Positions 17,113 through 25,174 of a DNA stretch of 61,694 nt are shown here, piece after piece. The translations under genes and the position numbers were made by a program. The notes under the pieces were generated by a model, which did not search any database, was not told the DNA's origin, and saw nothing but the letters and a program-made list of their open reading frames with translations. The DNA comes from an uncultured Collinsella sp. (GTDB lineage Bacteria > Actinomycetota > Coriobacteriia > Coriobacteriales > Coriobacteriaceae): contig URZI01000011.1 in the NCBI GenBank assembly GCA_900552385.1, positions 1 to 61,694 on the forward strand. The letters run 5' to 3'. How positions within the stretch are numbered: position 1 is the first letter of the stretch; each line of letters opens with the position of its first letter.

Positions 17113-17259
17113 ATGGGTTTACCGCGGACGGTGAGGGATTGCGTTTACGGCATGGCCGTGGGCGACGCGCTTGGCGTGCCCTACGAGTTTATGCCGCGCG
17201 GTAGCTTCACCTGCAATGACATGACGGGCCATTTGCAAAAATGCAGTTCAGGCCACTAA
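17113..17259 (+). pseudogene. ADP-ribosylglycohydrolase N-terminal stump
   Basis: A 48-codon frame starts 9 bp after the GIY-YIG stop. DCVYGMAVGDALGVPYEFMP is the first metal-site region of DraG/ARH-type ADP-ribosylglycohydrolases, which normally run beyond 250 residues and need further Asp residues far downstream. After NDMTG the similarity stops and an unrelated tail (HLQKCSSGH) leads to a stop. The gene is therefore cut at about position 17231. It is evidence for a deletion or insertion junction between this point and the tRNA-Ala terminator. Confidence 0.7.
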
Positions 17260-17271
17260 ATATTGTATGTA

Positions 17272-17300
17272 AATAAAAAAGACCACTCTATTGAGTGGCC
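17272..17300 (-). terminator. Terminator of tRNA-Ala
   Basis: On the minus strand CCACTC (17298-17293) pairs with GAGTGG (17288-17283) across AATA, and is followed by CTTTTTTATTT. It lies 13 bp past the tRNA CCA end. Confidence 0.85.
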
Positions 17301-17312
17301 TTGCATTCACGA

Positions 17313-17388
17313 TGGTGGAGACGAGGGGGATCGAACCCCTGACCTCTTGACTGCCAGTCAAGCGCTCTCCCAGCTGAGCTACGCCCCC
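17313..17388 (-). tRNA. tRNA-Ala (GGC anticodon)
   Basis: A full 76-base cloverleaf: acceptor strand GGGGGCG pairs with CGTCTCC including the G3-U70 wobble that marks alanine tRNAs; D-arm GCTCAGCTGGGAGAGC; anticodon stem CTTGA/TCAAG with loop CTGGCAG giving anticodon GGC; T-arm AGGGG-TTCGATC-CCCCT; discriminator A and an encoded CCA. It decodes GCC and GCU. It has its own promoter and terminator. Its 3' end faces the disrupted GIY-YIG/ugd region, a typical place for integration. Confidence 0.97.
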
Positions 17389-17401
17389 GTGACGACGAGA
17401 T

Positions 17402-17430
17402 ACTATAGGGGAAGATGGCGTGGGGTGCAA
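17402..17430 (-). promoter_or_regulatory. Sigma70-type promoter of tRNA-Ala
   Basis: Minus strand TTGCAC (17430-17425), a 17-base spacer, and TATAGT (17407-17402). The -10 box ends 14 bp before the tRNA 5' end, the expected distance. Confidence 0.75.
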
Positions 17431-17458
17431 GGACTTTTTTGGCTCAGACTCTAAATAC

Positions 17459-18100
17459 CTATTGATATAGGTAAGCGATGGCGGTGCCGGTGTGGACTTG
17501 AATCGTGGCTGTTGACCTGACGACGTTGCTGATACCGGTGTCCGCCAACAGACCTAGGGGGCTGTGATCTAGTTCCCACTCTAAGCCGTGTTCGCTTACC
17601 ACCGTCCCAGGGGCTATGGCGATGATGGAGAACGTCTTGCCTTCGGCGCCTTCGATGGTCCAGGATTCGCCCGCATGGAGGATGCGGGCGACCACCCTGT
17701 CCTCGGCAATCCAGATGGCGGCGTCATCGTAGCCCGTGAGCAGGCCCAGTACGGAAAGCGCCATATCCGGACGGCCGCCCGTAGCGCAGGTTGCAACCAC
17801 TTCGGCACCCGGCCAGCGGCGGCGGACTGCGTCGAGCGCCAACGCCAGGTCGGTATAGTCCTTGTACGGATCGTGGCGCTCAACTTCAAAGTCGGTGGCG
17901 GCATCGACTAGCGCGCGACCTGCATCGCTCACCGTGTCGGCATCCCCCACATACACGTCGCAGGCCAGTCCCGCGCCCAACAGCGCATCCAACCCGCGGT
18001 CCACGGCGACAACGTGATTGCACTCCCCCGATAGCCTACGCAACAGATTCGCGCTTGCCACCACGGGCGAGCCGCAGACCAATAATACCTTGCAAGCCAC
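17459..18100 (-). CDS. thiN: Thiamine pyrophosphokinase
   Basis: A 213-residue protein of normal TPK length. VVAVDRGLDALLGAG and CDVYVGDADTVSDAG form the nucleotide-binding N-terminal domain; DPYKDYTDLALALDAV and ATCATGGRPDMALSVLGLL carry the conserved Asp and the GGRxD motif; the last 70 residues form the thiamine-binding beta domain (DHSPLGLLADTGISNVV). It transfers pyrophosphate from ATP to thiamine. GTG start at 18100 with GAGGG upstream. It lies 9 bp after the HAD phosphatase stop, so the two are probably one transcript. Confidence 0.9.
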   Translation of the reverse strand: MACKVLLVCGSPVVASANLLRRLSGECNHVVAVDRGLDALLGAGLACDVYVGDADTVSDAGRALVDAATDFEVERHDPYKDYTDLALALDAVRRRWPGAEVVATCATGGRPDMALSVLGLLTGYDDAAIWIAEDRVVARILHAGESWTIEGAEGKTFSIIAIAPGTVVSEHGLEWELDHSPLGLLADTGISNVVRSTATIQVHTGTAIAYLYQ

Positions 18101-18109
18101 GGCCCTCGC

Positions 18110-18799
18110 CTATCCCTCAAACGAAAGCACGCGGGCCAGATCCAGCTCCTCGTAGCTGTCGATAAAGATATCGCAGTTGGCGCGTACATCGTCGCGCTTC
18201 ATGCGGCCGTGCGGGTCATAAATACCCACACGCTTAAAGCCAGCGACCCCAGAGCTCTTAAGGCCAAAGACGGCGTCCTCAAACACCCAAGCGCGCTCAA
18301 ACTTGTGCCCATGGCGCTCCTCCAGGCGGCGCAGCGCCAGCTCGTACACATCGGGGAACTGCTTGGAGCGTCCTGCCTCACCCGTCGTGGTAACAAACTC
18401 CATGTAGGCATCGAGCCCGGCACCAGCGAGCGCGGACTGCACCAGCTCGGCCGGAGTGGACGTGGCCACGCACATGGCAATTCCCGCCGCCTTCGCCTGC
18501 TTCAAAAATGCCAGGAGCCCGTCGCGCGGCGGCACCTTGGAGTAGCAATCGATCAGGATGTCGCTTAGCTCACGGTAGAGCTCCTCGCCATTCGCGCCAA
18601 TGCCCCACGTGTCGTGGTAGGCCTGGCACTCATCCTCCAGCGATAGGTGTTCAAATTGGGCAAAGTCATCCACGGTCACGTCAATCCCATGGCGGCGCAA
18701 TAACTCAGGCTGGGCATAGGCCCAGACGGGGGTGCTATTTACCAGCGTGCCATCGCAATCGAAAATTAAAGCAACCTTGGGAGTGGCGGTATGGGGCAT
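18110..18799 (-). CDS. HAD-family phosphatase (beta-phosphoglucomutase-like)
   Basis: A 229-residue protein with all HAD motifs: LIFDCDGTLVNSTPV (nucleophile Asp), CVATSTPAELV (motif II Ser/Thr), a conserved Lys in EAGRSKQFPD, and AWVFEDAVFGLKSSG (acidic motif). A helical cap occupies residues about 20-85, as in subfamily I phosphatases and beta-phosphoglucomutases. The substrate is probably a small sugar or nucleotide phosphate. The ATG at 18799 is preceded by AAAGG; an in-frame upstream start at 18820 lacks a good site. It lies divergently opposite the glycogen operon. Confidence 0.88.
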   Translation of the reverse strand: MPHTATPKVALIFDCDGTLVNSTPVWAYAQPELLRRHGIDVTVDDFAQFEHLSLEDECQAYHDTWGIGANGEELYRELSDILIDCYSKVPPRDGLLAFLKQAKAAGIAMCVATSTPAELVQSALAGAGLDAYMEFVTTTGEAGRSKQFPDVYELALRRLEERHGHKFERAWVFEDAVFGLKSSGVAGFKRVGIYDPHGRMKRDDVRANCDIFIDSYEELDLARVLSFEG

Positions 18800-18834
18800 A
18801 AACGAACCTTTCGATATCAAATGGTAAACATCCT

Positions 18835-18852
18835 GCTAAAAACGTTTTATCA
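18835..18852. promoter_or_regulatory. LacI-family-like operator upstream of glgB
   Basis: The minus strand reads TGATAAAACGTTTTTAGC around a perfect 10-bp palindrome AAAACGTTTT (18839-18848) with the central CG typical of LacI-family operators. It sits in the 331-bp divergent space between the HAD gene and glgB. A related half-site, ATGGTAAAC, lies at 18821-18829. Confidence 0.45.
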
Positions 18853-18884
18853 AACGTCAACCTAACAATCTTGAAACCCTAATT

Positions 18885-18908
18885 GGTAAAACTGTCAAGA
18901 GTTTTATC
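18885..18908. promoter_or_regulatory. Inverted repeat in the glgB control region
   Basis: GGTAAAACT and AGTTTTATC are inverted around a 6-base spacer (nine pairs, one G-T). The left arm with the preceding TT gives TTGGTAAAAC, which recurs upstream of the amylase-glucanotransferase fusion at 28687. It is probably a regulator site. I saw no clear -35/-10 pair here and no gene in 18800-19130. Confidence 0.45.
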
Positions 18909-19130
18909 ATCGCAATTCTGTCAGTGGTATAAACATGGCGCTCACCGATTAAACGCCACCGCAAATCCACTTTCGTCCATAAAAGTAACGTACAGGTGTT
19001 ATCGTAGTTTCTGCCGAAAGTTCCACCGGGCACGCGAGGTGGAACGAATCACTGAAACTTCGCCGTCCCTTCGATTCGTGCAGCTTTGGACCTTTCGCAT
19101 CTAGTCACCAAGGCAACACGCTGCCGCGTC

Positions 19131-21392
19131 ATGATGGGATCAAACGTGAGCGATACAAAGCTAAAGCCAGCAACCAAAAAGCCCGCTACCCGTAAAGCCG
19201 CTCCACATGCACCGGAGCTCACCAAAGACGATGTCTACCTGTTTGGCATCGGTACGTGGGAGCGCAGCTGGGAAAAGATGGGCGCGCACCCCGACACGCA
19301 GTACCGTACGCGCGGCTGGCGTTTTTGCGTTTGGGCACCCGATGTAAAAAGCGTACACGTCATTGGTGAATTTAACGATTGGGATGAAGAAGCCGACCCG
19401 CTGGTGCCCGTGCATACGAGCACTATTTGGGAAGGCTTTATTCCTGGAGCAGAGCAAGGCCAGCTCTACAAATACCTCATCGAGACCAACGAGGGCGAAA
19501 AACTCTACAAGGCCGATCCGTATGCCTTTAAGGCCGAGTGCCCTCCGGGTACCGCCAGCGTGCTGTGGACCCTCGATGGCTACAAGTGGAACGACGCCGC
19601 GTGGCTCAAGCGCCGCGCCGGCCACAACCACATGTCGCAGCCGCTCAATATCTACGAGGTGCATATTGGCTCGTGGAAGCGCCACGGTGACGCGCCACAG
19701 GGCGAGCCGGACGAGTATGGCAACTACCCCGGTCCCATGGACCCCTTCCCCGCGCAGCGCGGCGAGTTCTACACCTACGACGACCTGTCGGTGGAGCTCG
19801 TGGACTACGTGCACAACATGGGCTACACGCATATCGAGGTCATGCCGCTTATGGAGCATCCCTTCGATGGCTCCTGGGGCTACCAGACGACCGGCTACTT
19901 TGCCGCCACGTCGCGCTACGGCAACCCGCAGCAGCTCATGCACTTTATCGATTCTTGCCATGAAGCGGGCATCGGCGTGATCATGGACTGGGTGCCTGGC
20001 GGTTTTTGCGCCGACGCCCACGGCCTTGCCACCTTTAACGGCCACATGCTGTTTGAGCACGAGATTCACCCCAACTGGGGCACGCACAAGTTTGACTTCG
20101 CTCGCGGCGAGGTCCGCTCCTTCTTGGTCTCCAATGTGCTGTACTGGCTGGAGAACTTCCACGTGGACGGCATACGCATGGACGGCGTGTCCAGCATGCT
20201 GTACCTCAACTTTGGCATTGACGATCCCGGTCAAAAGAAGTTCAACAAGTACGGTACCGAGGAGGATCTGGACGCCAGCGCGTTTATCCGCCAGGTCAAC
20301 TGCGCCGTGGAGGCGCACTACCCCGACGTGATGATGATGGCCGAGGAGTCCACTGCGTGGCCGCTCGTGACCTATCCGCCGCAGGATGGCGGCTTGGGCT
20401 TCCACTACAAGTGGGACATGGGCTGGATGAATGACACCCTGCACTACATGCAGACCGATTTTCCGTGGCGCCCCGGCAACCACGGGCTGCTCACGTTCTC
20501 CATCATGTACGCCTTTACCGAGAACTTTATTTGCCCGCTGAGCCACGACGAGGTCGTGCACGGCAAGTGCTCGCTCATCGGCCGCATGCCGGGCGACTGG
20601 TGGCGCCAGTTTGCCGGCCTGCGCACGCTAGCTTTCTACCAAATGACGCACCCCGGTGCCAAGCTCAACTTTATGGGCAACGAGATCGGCCAGTTTATTG
20701 AGTGGCGCTACTACGAGTCCATCCAGTGGTTCCTGACCGAGGAGTACGAGACCCACCGTCATCATCAGGCGTTTATCAAGGCTCTCAACCACCTGTACAC
20801 CGCCGAGCCCGCCCTGTACGAGCGCGGCTACACCGACGACGGCTTTACCTGGATCGACGCGGACAACTCCAAGCAGTCCATCGTGAGCTTTGTGCGCCAG
20901 GGCGAGGACGTCGATGACGACCTGGTAATCCTAATCAACTTTGATCCGGCGAGCTACGAGAGCTTCCGCGTGGGTGTGCCGCGCGAGGGTGACTGGGAGG
21001 TCATCTTCGATTCCGACCGTCCCGAGTTCGGTGGCAGCGGATACGCCGGTGAGGAGCCCTACACCTGCTCGAGCGAGCCCTATCCCTGGAATGGGCAGAT
21101 GGACTCCATCGAGATGAAGGTGCCCGGCCTGGCAGGTGTGGTGCTTAAGCGCCGCGGTCCCAGCAGCTATAAGCCGCCCGTGGTCGAGGAGCCCAAGAAG
21201 GCGACGCGCAAACGTACGTCCTCGGTGAAGCCCAAGGCCGCGGCCGCCAAGAAGGCTCCGGCTAAGGCGAAGGCCGCCAAGCCCGCTGCCAAGGCTTCGG
21301 CCAAGTCCACCACGGCCAAGAAGGCTGACACCAAAAAGACTACTTCCAAGGCCAAGGCAGCTGCTGTTAGGACTTCTGCCAAGAAAGCGTAA
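19131..21392 (+). CDS. glgB: 1,4-alpha-glucan branching enzyme with Lys/Ala-rich tail
   Basis: About 753 residues. An N-terminal CBM48 (TRGWRFCVWAPDVKSVHVIG) precedes a GH13 barrel with the catalytic residues visible: nucleophile in GIRMDGVSSMLYLNFG, acid/base in MMAEESTAWPLVT and the HD pair in PLSHDEVVHGKCSL. It makes alpha-1,6 branches in glycogen. After the C-terminal beta domain, residues about 680-753 are low complexity (repeated KKA, KPA, AKK units), a histone-H1-like basic tail; the N-terminus is also basic (KPATKKPATRKA). The start is uncertain: ATG 19131 or 19134, or GTG 19146, which has GGGA at better spacing. It is first in the glg operon. Confidence 0.95.
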   Translation: MMGSNVSDTKLKPATKKPATRKAAPHAPELTKDDVYLFGIGTWERSWEKMGAHPDTQYRTRGWRFCVWAPDVKSVHVIGEFNDWDEEADPLVPVHTSTIWEGFIPGAEQGQLYKYLIETNEGEKLYKADPYAFKAECPPGTASVLWTLDGYKWNDAAWLKRRAGHNHMSQPLNIYEVHIGSWKRHGDAPQGEPDEYGNYPGPMDPFPAQRGEFYTYDDLSVELVDYVHNMGYTHIEVMPLMEHPFDGSWGYQTTGYFAATSRYGNPQQLMHFIDSCHEAGIGVIMDWVPGGFCADAHGLATFNGHMLFEHEIHPNWGTHKFDFARGEVRSFLVSNVLYWLENFHVDGIRMDGVSSMLYLNFGIDDPGQKKFNKYGTEEDLDASAFIRQVNCAVEAHYPDVMMMAEESTAWPLVTYPPQDGGLGFHYKWDMGWMNDTLHYMQTDFPWRPGNHGLLTFSIMYAFTENFICPLSHDEVVHGKCSLIGRMPGDWWRQFAGLRTLAFYQMTHPGAKLNFMGNEIGQFIEWRYYESIQWFLTEEYETHRHHQAFIKALNHLYTAEPALYERGYTDDGFTWIDADNSKQSIVSFVRQGEDVDDDLVILINFDPASYESFRVGVPREGDWEVIFDSDRPEFGGSGYAGEEPYTCSSEPYPWNGQMDSIEMKVPGLAGVVLKRRGPSSYKPPVVEEPKKATRKRTSSVKPKAAAAKKAPAKAKAAKPAAKASAKSTTAKKADTKKTTSKAKAAAVRTSAKKA

Positions 21393-21417
21393 CAAAGTCG
21401 TTACCTTTGCATTTGCC

Positions 21418-21432
21418 CGCCCCGCTGGGGCG
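21418..21432 (+). other. Small GC hairpin between glgB and glgP
   Basis: CGCCCC-GCT-GGGGCG, a 6-bp stem with a 3-base loop, lies 26 bp after the glgB stop without a T-run. Further downstream CCGGG...CCCGG can also pair just before the glgP ribosome site (GGGGGAAAGGAA). It may set relative expression in the operon. Confidence 0.35.
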
Positions 21433-21486
21433 TAGGATAAAAGTCATAACCGTTCCGGGAGAAACATCCCCGGGGGAAAGGAACGT

Positions 21487-23913
21487 ATGAATAAGATCTT
21501 CGACAACAAGCAGGAGTTTACCGAGCTCTATCGCGATGCCGTCATGAGCATCAGCGGCAAGAGCGTCGAGGCTGCCAGCGACCTTGACCGCTTTAACGCC
21601 CTGGCCAAGCTCGTGGCCGAGAAGGCCCGCACCGTTGCCACCAAGAGCGACGCCCGTGCGGTGTCCGAGGGCAAGAAGCGCGTGTATTACTTCTCGATCG
21701 AGTTTTTGATCGGCCGCCTGCTTGACAACTACCTGCTCAACTTTGGTGTACGCGACATGGTCGCCGAGGCACTCGACGACATGGGCTTTGACCTGTCCGT
21801 CATCGAGAACCAGGAACCCGATCCGGCGCTGGGCAACGGTGGCCTGGGACGTCTGGCCGCGTGCTTCCTGGATTCGATGGCAGCCGAGGGCATTGCCGGC
21901 TACGGCAACGGTATGCGCTACCGCTACGGCCTGTTTAAGCAGGAGATCGTCAACGGCAGCCAGGTCGAGGCCACCGACGAGTGGCTCACCCACGGCTATC
22001 CCTGGGAGGTCCGTCGTCAGGACAAGGCCGTGACCATTAAGTTTGGCGGCCGCGTCGAGGGCTTTGAGGAGAACGGCCGCACGTTCTACCGCACGGTGGA
22101 CACGCAGGACATCCTGGCCGTCCCTTATGACATCCCCGTCGTGGGCTATGCCGGCGAGACCGTCAACAAGCTGCGTGTATGGGCTGCCGAGCCGGTCGAG
22201 GAGCACTTCGATCTGGAGGCCTTCAACCGCGGCGACTATGCCCTGGCCGATGCCGAGCGCGCCGACGCTGAGGCCATCAGCGCCATCCTCTACCCCAACG
22301 ACGCCGGCGAGCACGGCCGTCTGCTGCGCCTGAAGCAGGAATACCTGTTTGTTTCGGCTGGCATCTACAGCCTGCTCGACACCTTTGAGAAGGAGCACGG
22401 CGCGAACTGGGAACTGCTGCCGCAATTTGTGGCCATCCACACCAACGATACCCACCCCGCCATGTGCGGCCCCGAGCTCATGCGTATCCTCATCGACGAG
22501 AAGAAGCTCGAGTGGGATGACGCCTGGAACATCGTGACGCAGGTCGTGAGCTACACCAACCACACCATCCTGCCCGAGGCTCTGGAGAAGTGGCCCATCG
22601 GCACGTTCTCCAAGCTCCTCCCCCGCGTGTACCAGGTCATCGACGAGATCAGCCGTCGTTGGCACGAGTCGTTCGACACCACGCAGGAGGGCTGGCAGGA
22701 GCGCCTGCGCCAGACCGCCATTCTGTGGGACGGCGAGATTCGCATGGCCAACCTGTCCGTGATCTGCAGCCATAGTGTCAACGGCGTGGCAAAGATCCAC
22801 TCCGACATTATCAAGAACATCGTGCTCAAGGACTTCTATGCCCTTACGCCAGAAAAGTTCAACAACAAGACCAACGGCATCTCGCACCGTCGCTTCTTTG
22901 CCGAGGCCAACCCCACCTACGCCAAGCTCGTGACCGAGGCCATTGGCGACGGCTGGCTCAAGGACGCCTTTGAGCTGGAGAAGCTTAAAGGTTTTCAGAA
23001 CGACACCGAGTTCCTGAAGGCCGTGGGTGCCTCCAAGCGCGCCAACAAGGAGCGTCTGGCCGCCTACGTTAAGGCCGAGACCGGTCTGGTTATCGACCCC
23101 AACACCGTCTTCGATGTTCAGGTTAAGCGCTTCCACGCCTACAAGCGCCAGCTCATGAACATCATGAAGGTGATGGACATCTACAACCGTCGCATCGCCG
23201 ATCCCAACTTCCACGTGACGCCGACGACCTTCATCTTTAGCGGCAAGGCGGCCTCGAGCTACACCTTTGCCAAGGAGACCATCCGCCTCATTAACTCCGT
23301 GGCCGATGTCATCAACAACGACCCGCGCGTCAACGAGGTCATGAAGGTCTGCTTTATCCCCAACTTCCGCGTGAGCAACGCCCAGCTCATCTACCCCGCC
23401 GCCGAGATCTCGGAGCAGATCTCCACGGCCGGCAAGGAGGCCTCGGGCACGTCCAACATGAAGCTCATGATGAACGGTGCCATTACGCTGGGCACCCTCG
23501 ACGGCGCCAACATCGAGATCGCCGATCTGGCCGGCCGCGAGAACGAGGCCATCTTTGGCCTGACCGCTCCCGAGGTCGAGCAGCTCTGGGCATCCAACAG
23601 CTACTTTGCGTGGGATACCCTCAACGGCGACCGTGAGCGCCTGGGCCGCGTGATGGACGAGCTTAAGGACAACACGTTTGCCGGCCTTTCGGGCAACTTT
23701 GAGAGCATCTACAACGAGCTCATGAACAACAACGACCCCGACCTGGTCATGGCCGACTTCCGCAGCTACGTGGATGCGTGGGAGAAGCTCACCGGCAGCT
23801 ATGGCGACCAGGAGACCTGGAACCGCAAGGCTCTGCTCAACACCGCCTCGAGCGGCTGGTTCTCGAGCGACCGCACCATTCGCGAGTACCGCGACGAGAT
23901 CTGGCACGCGTAA
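21487..23913 (+). CDS. glgP: Glycogen/starch phosphorylase
   Basis: An 808-residue GT35 enzyme of normal length. VYYFSIEFLIGRLLDNYLLN opens the catalytic domain, LGNGGLGRLAACFLDSMA follows, KRFHAYKRQLMNIMKVMD lies in the second half, and EASGTSNMKLMMNGAITLGT carries the Lys that binds pyridoxal phosphate. It releases glucose-1-phosphate from glycogen chain ends. AAAGGAA precedes the ATG. Its presence inside the biosynthetic operon shows that synthesis and breakdown genes are co-transcribed. Confidence 0.97.
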   Translation: MNKIFDNKQEFTELYRDAVMSISGKSVEAASDLDRFNALAKLVAEKARTVATKSDARAVSEGKKRVYYFSIEFLIGRLLDNYLLNFGVRDMVAEALDDMGFDLSVIENQEPDPALGNGGLGRLAACFLDSMAAEGIAGYGNGMRYRYGLFKQEIVNGSQVEATDEWLTHGYPWEVRRQDKAVTIKFGGRVEGFEENGRTFYRTVDTQDILAVPYDIPVVGYAGETVNKLRVWAAEPVEEHFDLEAFNRGDYALADAERADAEAISAILYPNDAGEHGRLLRLKQEYLFVSAGIYSLLDTFEKEHGANWELLPQFVAIHTNDTHPAMCGPELMRILIDEKKLEWDDAWNIVTQVVSYTNHTILPEALEKWPIGTFSKLLPRVYQVIDEISRRWHESFDTTQEGWQERLRQTAILWDGEIRMANLSVICSHSVNGVAKIHSDIIKNIVLKDFYALTPEKFNNKTNGISHRRFFAEANPTYAKLVTEAIGDGWLKDAFELEKLKGFQNDTEFLKAVGASKRANKERLAAYVKAETGLVIDPNTVFDVQVKRFHAYKRQLMNIMKVMDIYNRRIADPNFHVTPTTFIFSGKAASSYTFAKETIRLINSVADVINNDPRVNEVMKVCFIPNFRVSNAQLIYPAAEISEQISTAGKEASGTSNMKLMMNGAITLGTLDGANIEIADLAGRENEAIFGLTAPEVEQLWASNSYFAWDTLNGDRERLGRVMDELKDNTFAGLSGNFESIYNELMNNNDPDLVMADFRSYVDAWEKLTGSYGDQETWNRKALLNTASSGWFSSDRTIREYRDEIWHA

Positions 23914-23950
23914 AGGCGCGCGAGCTCCCCTATGCCAGCACGGCATTACT

Positions 23951-23981
23951 CGATGGGCGTGACGTTGCGCCGCGCCCATCG
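23951..23981 (+). other. Hairpin between glgP and glgC
   Basis: CGATGGGCG (23951-23959) pairs with CGCCCATCG (23973-23981) across 13 bases. No T-run follows, so it is more likely an RNA-stability or attenuating structure than a full terminator. Confidence 0.4.
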
Positions 23982-24021
23982 CTAATGGGTTTAGGAACAT
24001 CGATGACAGAAGGAGAAATCG

Positions 24022-25170
24022 ATGAGTAAGAAAGAATGCATCGCGATGCTCCTCGCAGGAGGACAGGGCAGCCGATTGGGGGCACTCACCCAAAAGATCG
24101 CTAAGCCGGCGGTTAGCTTTGGTGGCAAGTTCCGCATTATCGACTTTTCGCTCTCCAACTGCTCCAACTCGGGTATCGACACGGTGGGCGTTCTGACGCA
24201 GTATCGCCCCTATCTACTGCATGCGTACGTGGGCTCCGGCGAGGCTTGGGATCTGGACAGCCGCGACGGCGGCGTGTCGATCCTGCCGCCGTACGAGACG
24301 CAGACCGGTGGCGCCTGGTATGCGGGCACGGCCGACGCCATTACGCAGAACCTCGACTACATCAAGGCCAACGACCCCAAGTACGTCCTGATTCTTTCGG
24401 GCGATCACCTGTATCGCATGGACTACCGCAAGATGCTCAAGACGCACATTGAGAACAACGCCGACCTCACGGTGAGCGTTATGCCCGTGCCGTGGGAGGA
24501 GGCCAGCCGCTTTGGCATCCTGACCACCGACCCCGAGGACGGCCGCATCACCAAGTTCACCGAGAAGCCCGATAAGCCCGATTCGAACCTCGCGTCCATG
24601 GGCATCTACATCTTCTCGGCCGACGTGCTGATCGAAGCACTCGAGGAGGACGCTCTGGACCAGCGCTCGAGCCACGACTTTGGCAAGGACATCATCCCCA
24701 AGCTGCTCGGCGAGGGCAAGCGCCTGTACAGCTACGAGTTCCACGGCTTTTGGAAGGACGTCGGCACCATCGCCAGCTTCCACGAGACCTCGATGGACCT
24801 GCTGGGCAACAACCCCGAGTTCGATCTGTTCGACAAGCACTTCCCCATCATGTCCAACATCACCACGCGTCCGCCGCACTACATTGGCCCGGATGGTCGC
24901 CTGGACGACTGCCTGGTCTCCAACGGCTGCAAGATCTACGGTACCGCTCGCCACTCGATCCTTTCGACCGATGTCATCATCGAGGAGCGCGCCGTGGTCG
25001 AGGACTCCGTGCTGCTGCCGGGTGCGCACGTTAAGAGCGGCGCGCACATCTGCCGCGCTATTTTGGGCGAGAACTCCACGGTCGAAGAGGGCGTGAAGCT
25101 CGGCTCTGTCGATACCACCAAGGATACGGCCGTCGTTGGAAATGACGTCGTTATCGGGAAGGGGGAATGA
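24022..25170 (+). CDS. glgC: Glucose-1-phosphate adenylyltransferase
   Basis: A 382-residue protein with the ADP-glucose pyrophosphorylase opening MLLAGGQGSRLGALTQKIAK, the RIIDFSLSNCSNSGI segment, VLILSGDHLYRMDYRKML and GFWKDVGTIASFHETSMDL, then a C-terminal left-handed helix domain. It makes ADP-glucose, the committed glycogen precursor. AGAAGGAG precedes the ATG. It is followed 4 bp later by the regulatory paralogue glgD, so the active enzyme is probably a GlgC/GlgD hetero-oligomer as in Firmicutes. Confidence 0.96.
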   Translation: MSKKECIAMLLAGGQGSRLGALTQKIAKPAVSFGGKFRIIDFSLSNCSNSGIDTVGVLTQYRPYLLHAYVGSGEAWDLDSRDGGVSILPPYETQTGGAWYAGTADAITQNLDYIKANDPKYVLILSGDHLYRMDYRKMLKTHIENNADLTVSVMPVPWEEASRFGILTTDPEDGRITKFTEKPDKPDSNLASMGIYIFSADVLIEALEEDALDQRSSHDFGKDIIPKLLGEGKRLYSYEFHGFWKDVGTIASFHETSMDLLGNNPEFDLFDKHFPIMSNITTRPPHYIGPDGRLDDCLVSNGCKIYGTARHSILSTDVIIEERAVVEDSVLLPGAHVKSGAHICRAILGENSTVEEGVKLGSVDTTKDTAVVGNDVVIGKGE

Positions 25171-25174
25171 TCCG

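Noticed and set aside
17230..17400. Calling a defined attachment site for an integrated element at tRNA-Ala.
   Set aside because: No second copy of the tRNA 3' end or any integrase was seen in the window.
18883..19104. A 73-codon plus-strand frame upstream of glgB.
   Set aside because: It overlaps the operator-like repeats, has no ribosome site and no resemblance to known proteins.
21367..24093. A 908-codon open frame on the minus strand opposite glgP.
   Set aside because: It is antisense to a full glycogen phosphorylase, has no recognisable domain, and is of the kind produced by biased codon use in GC-rich genes.
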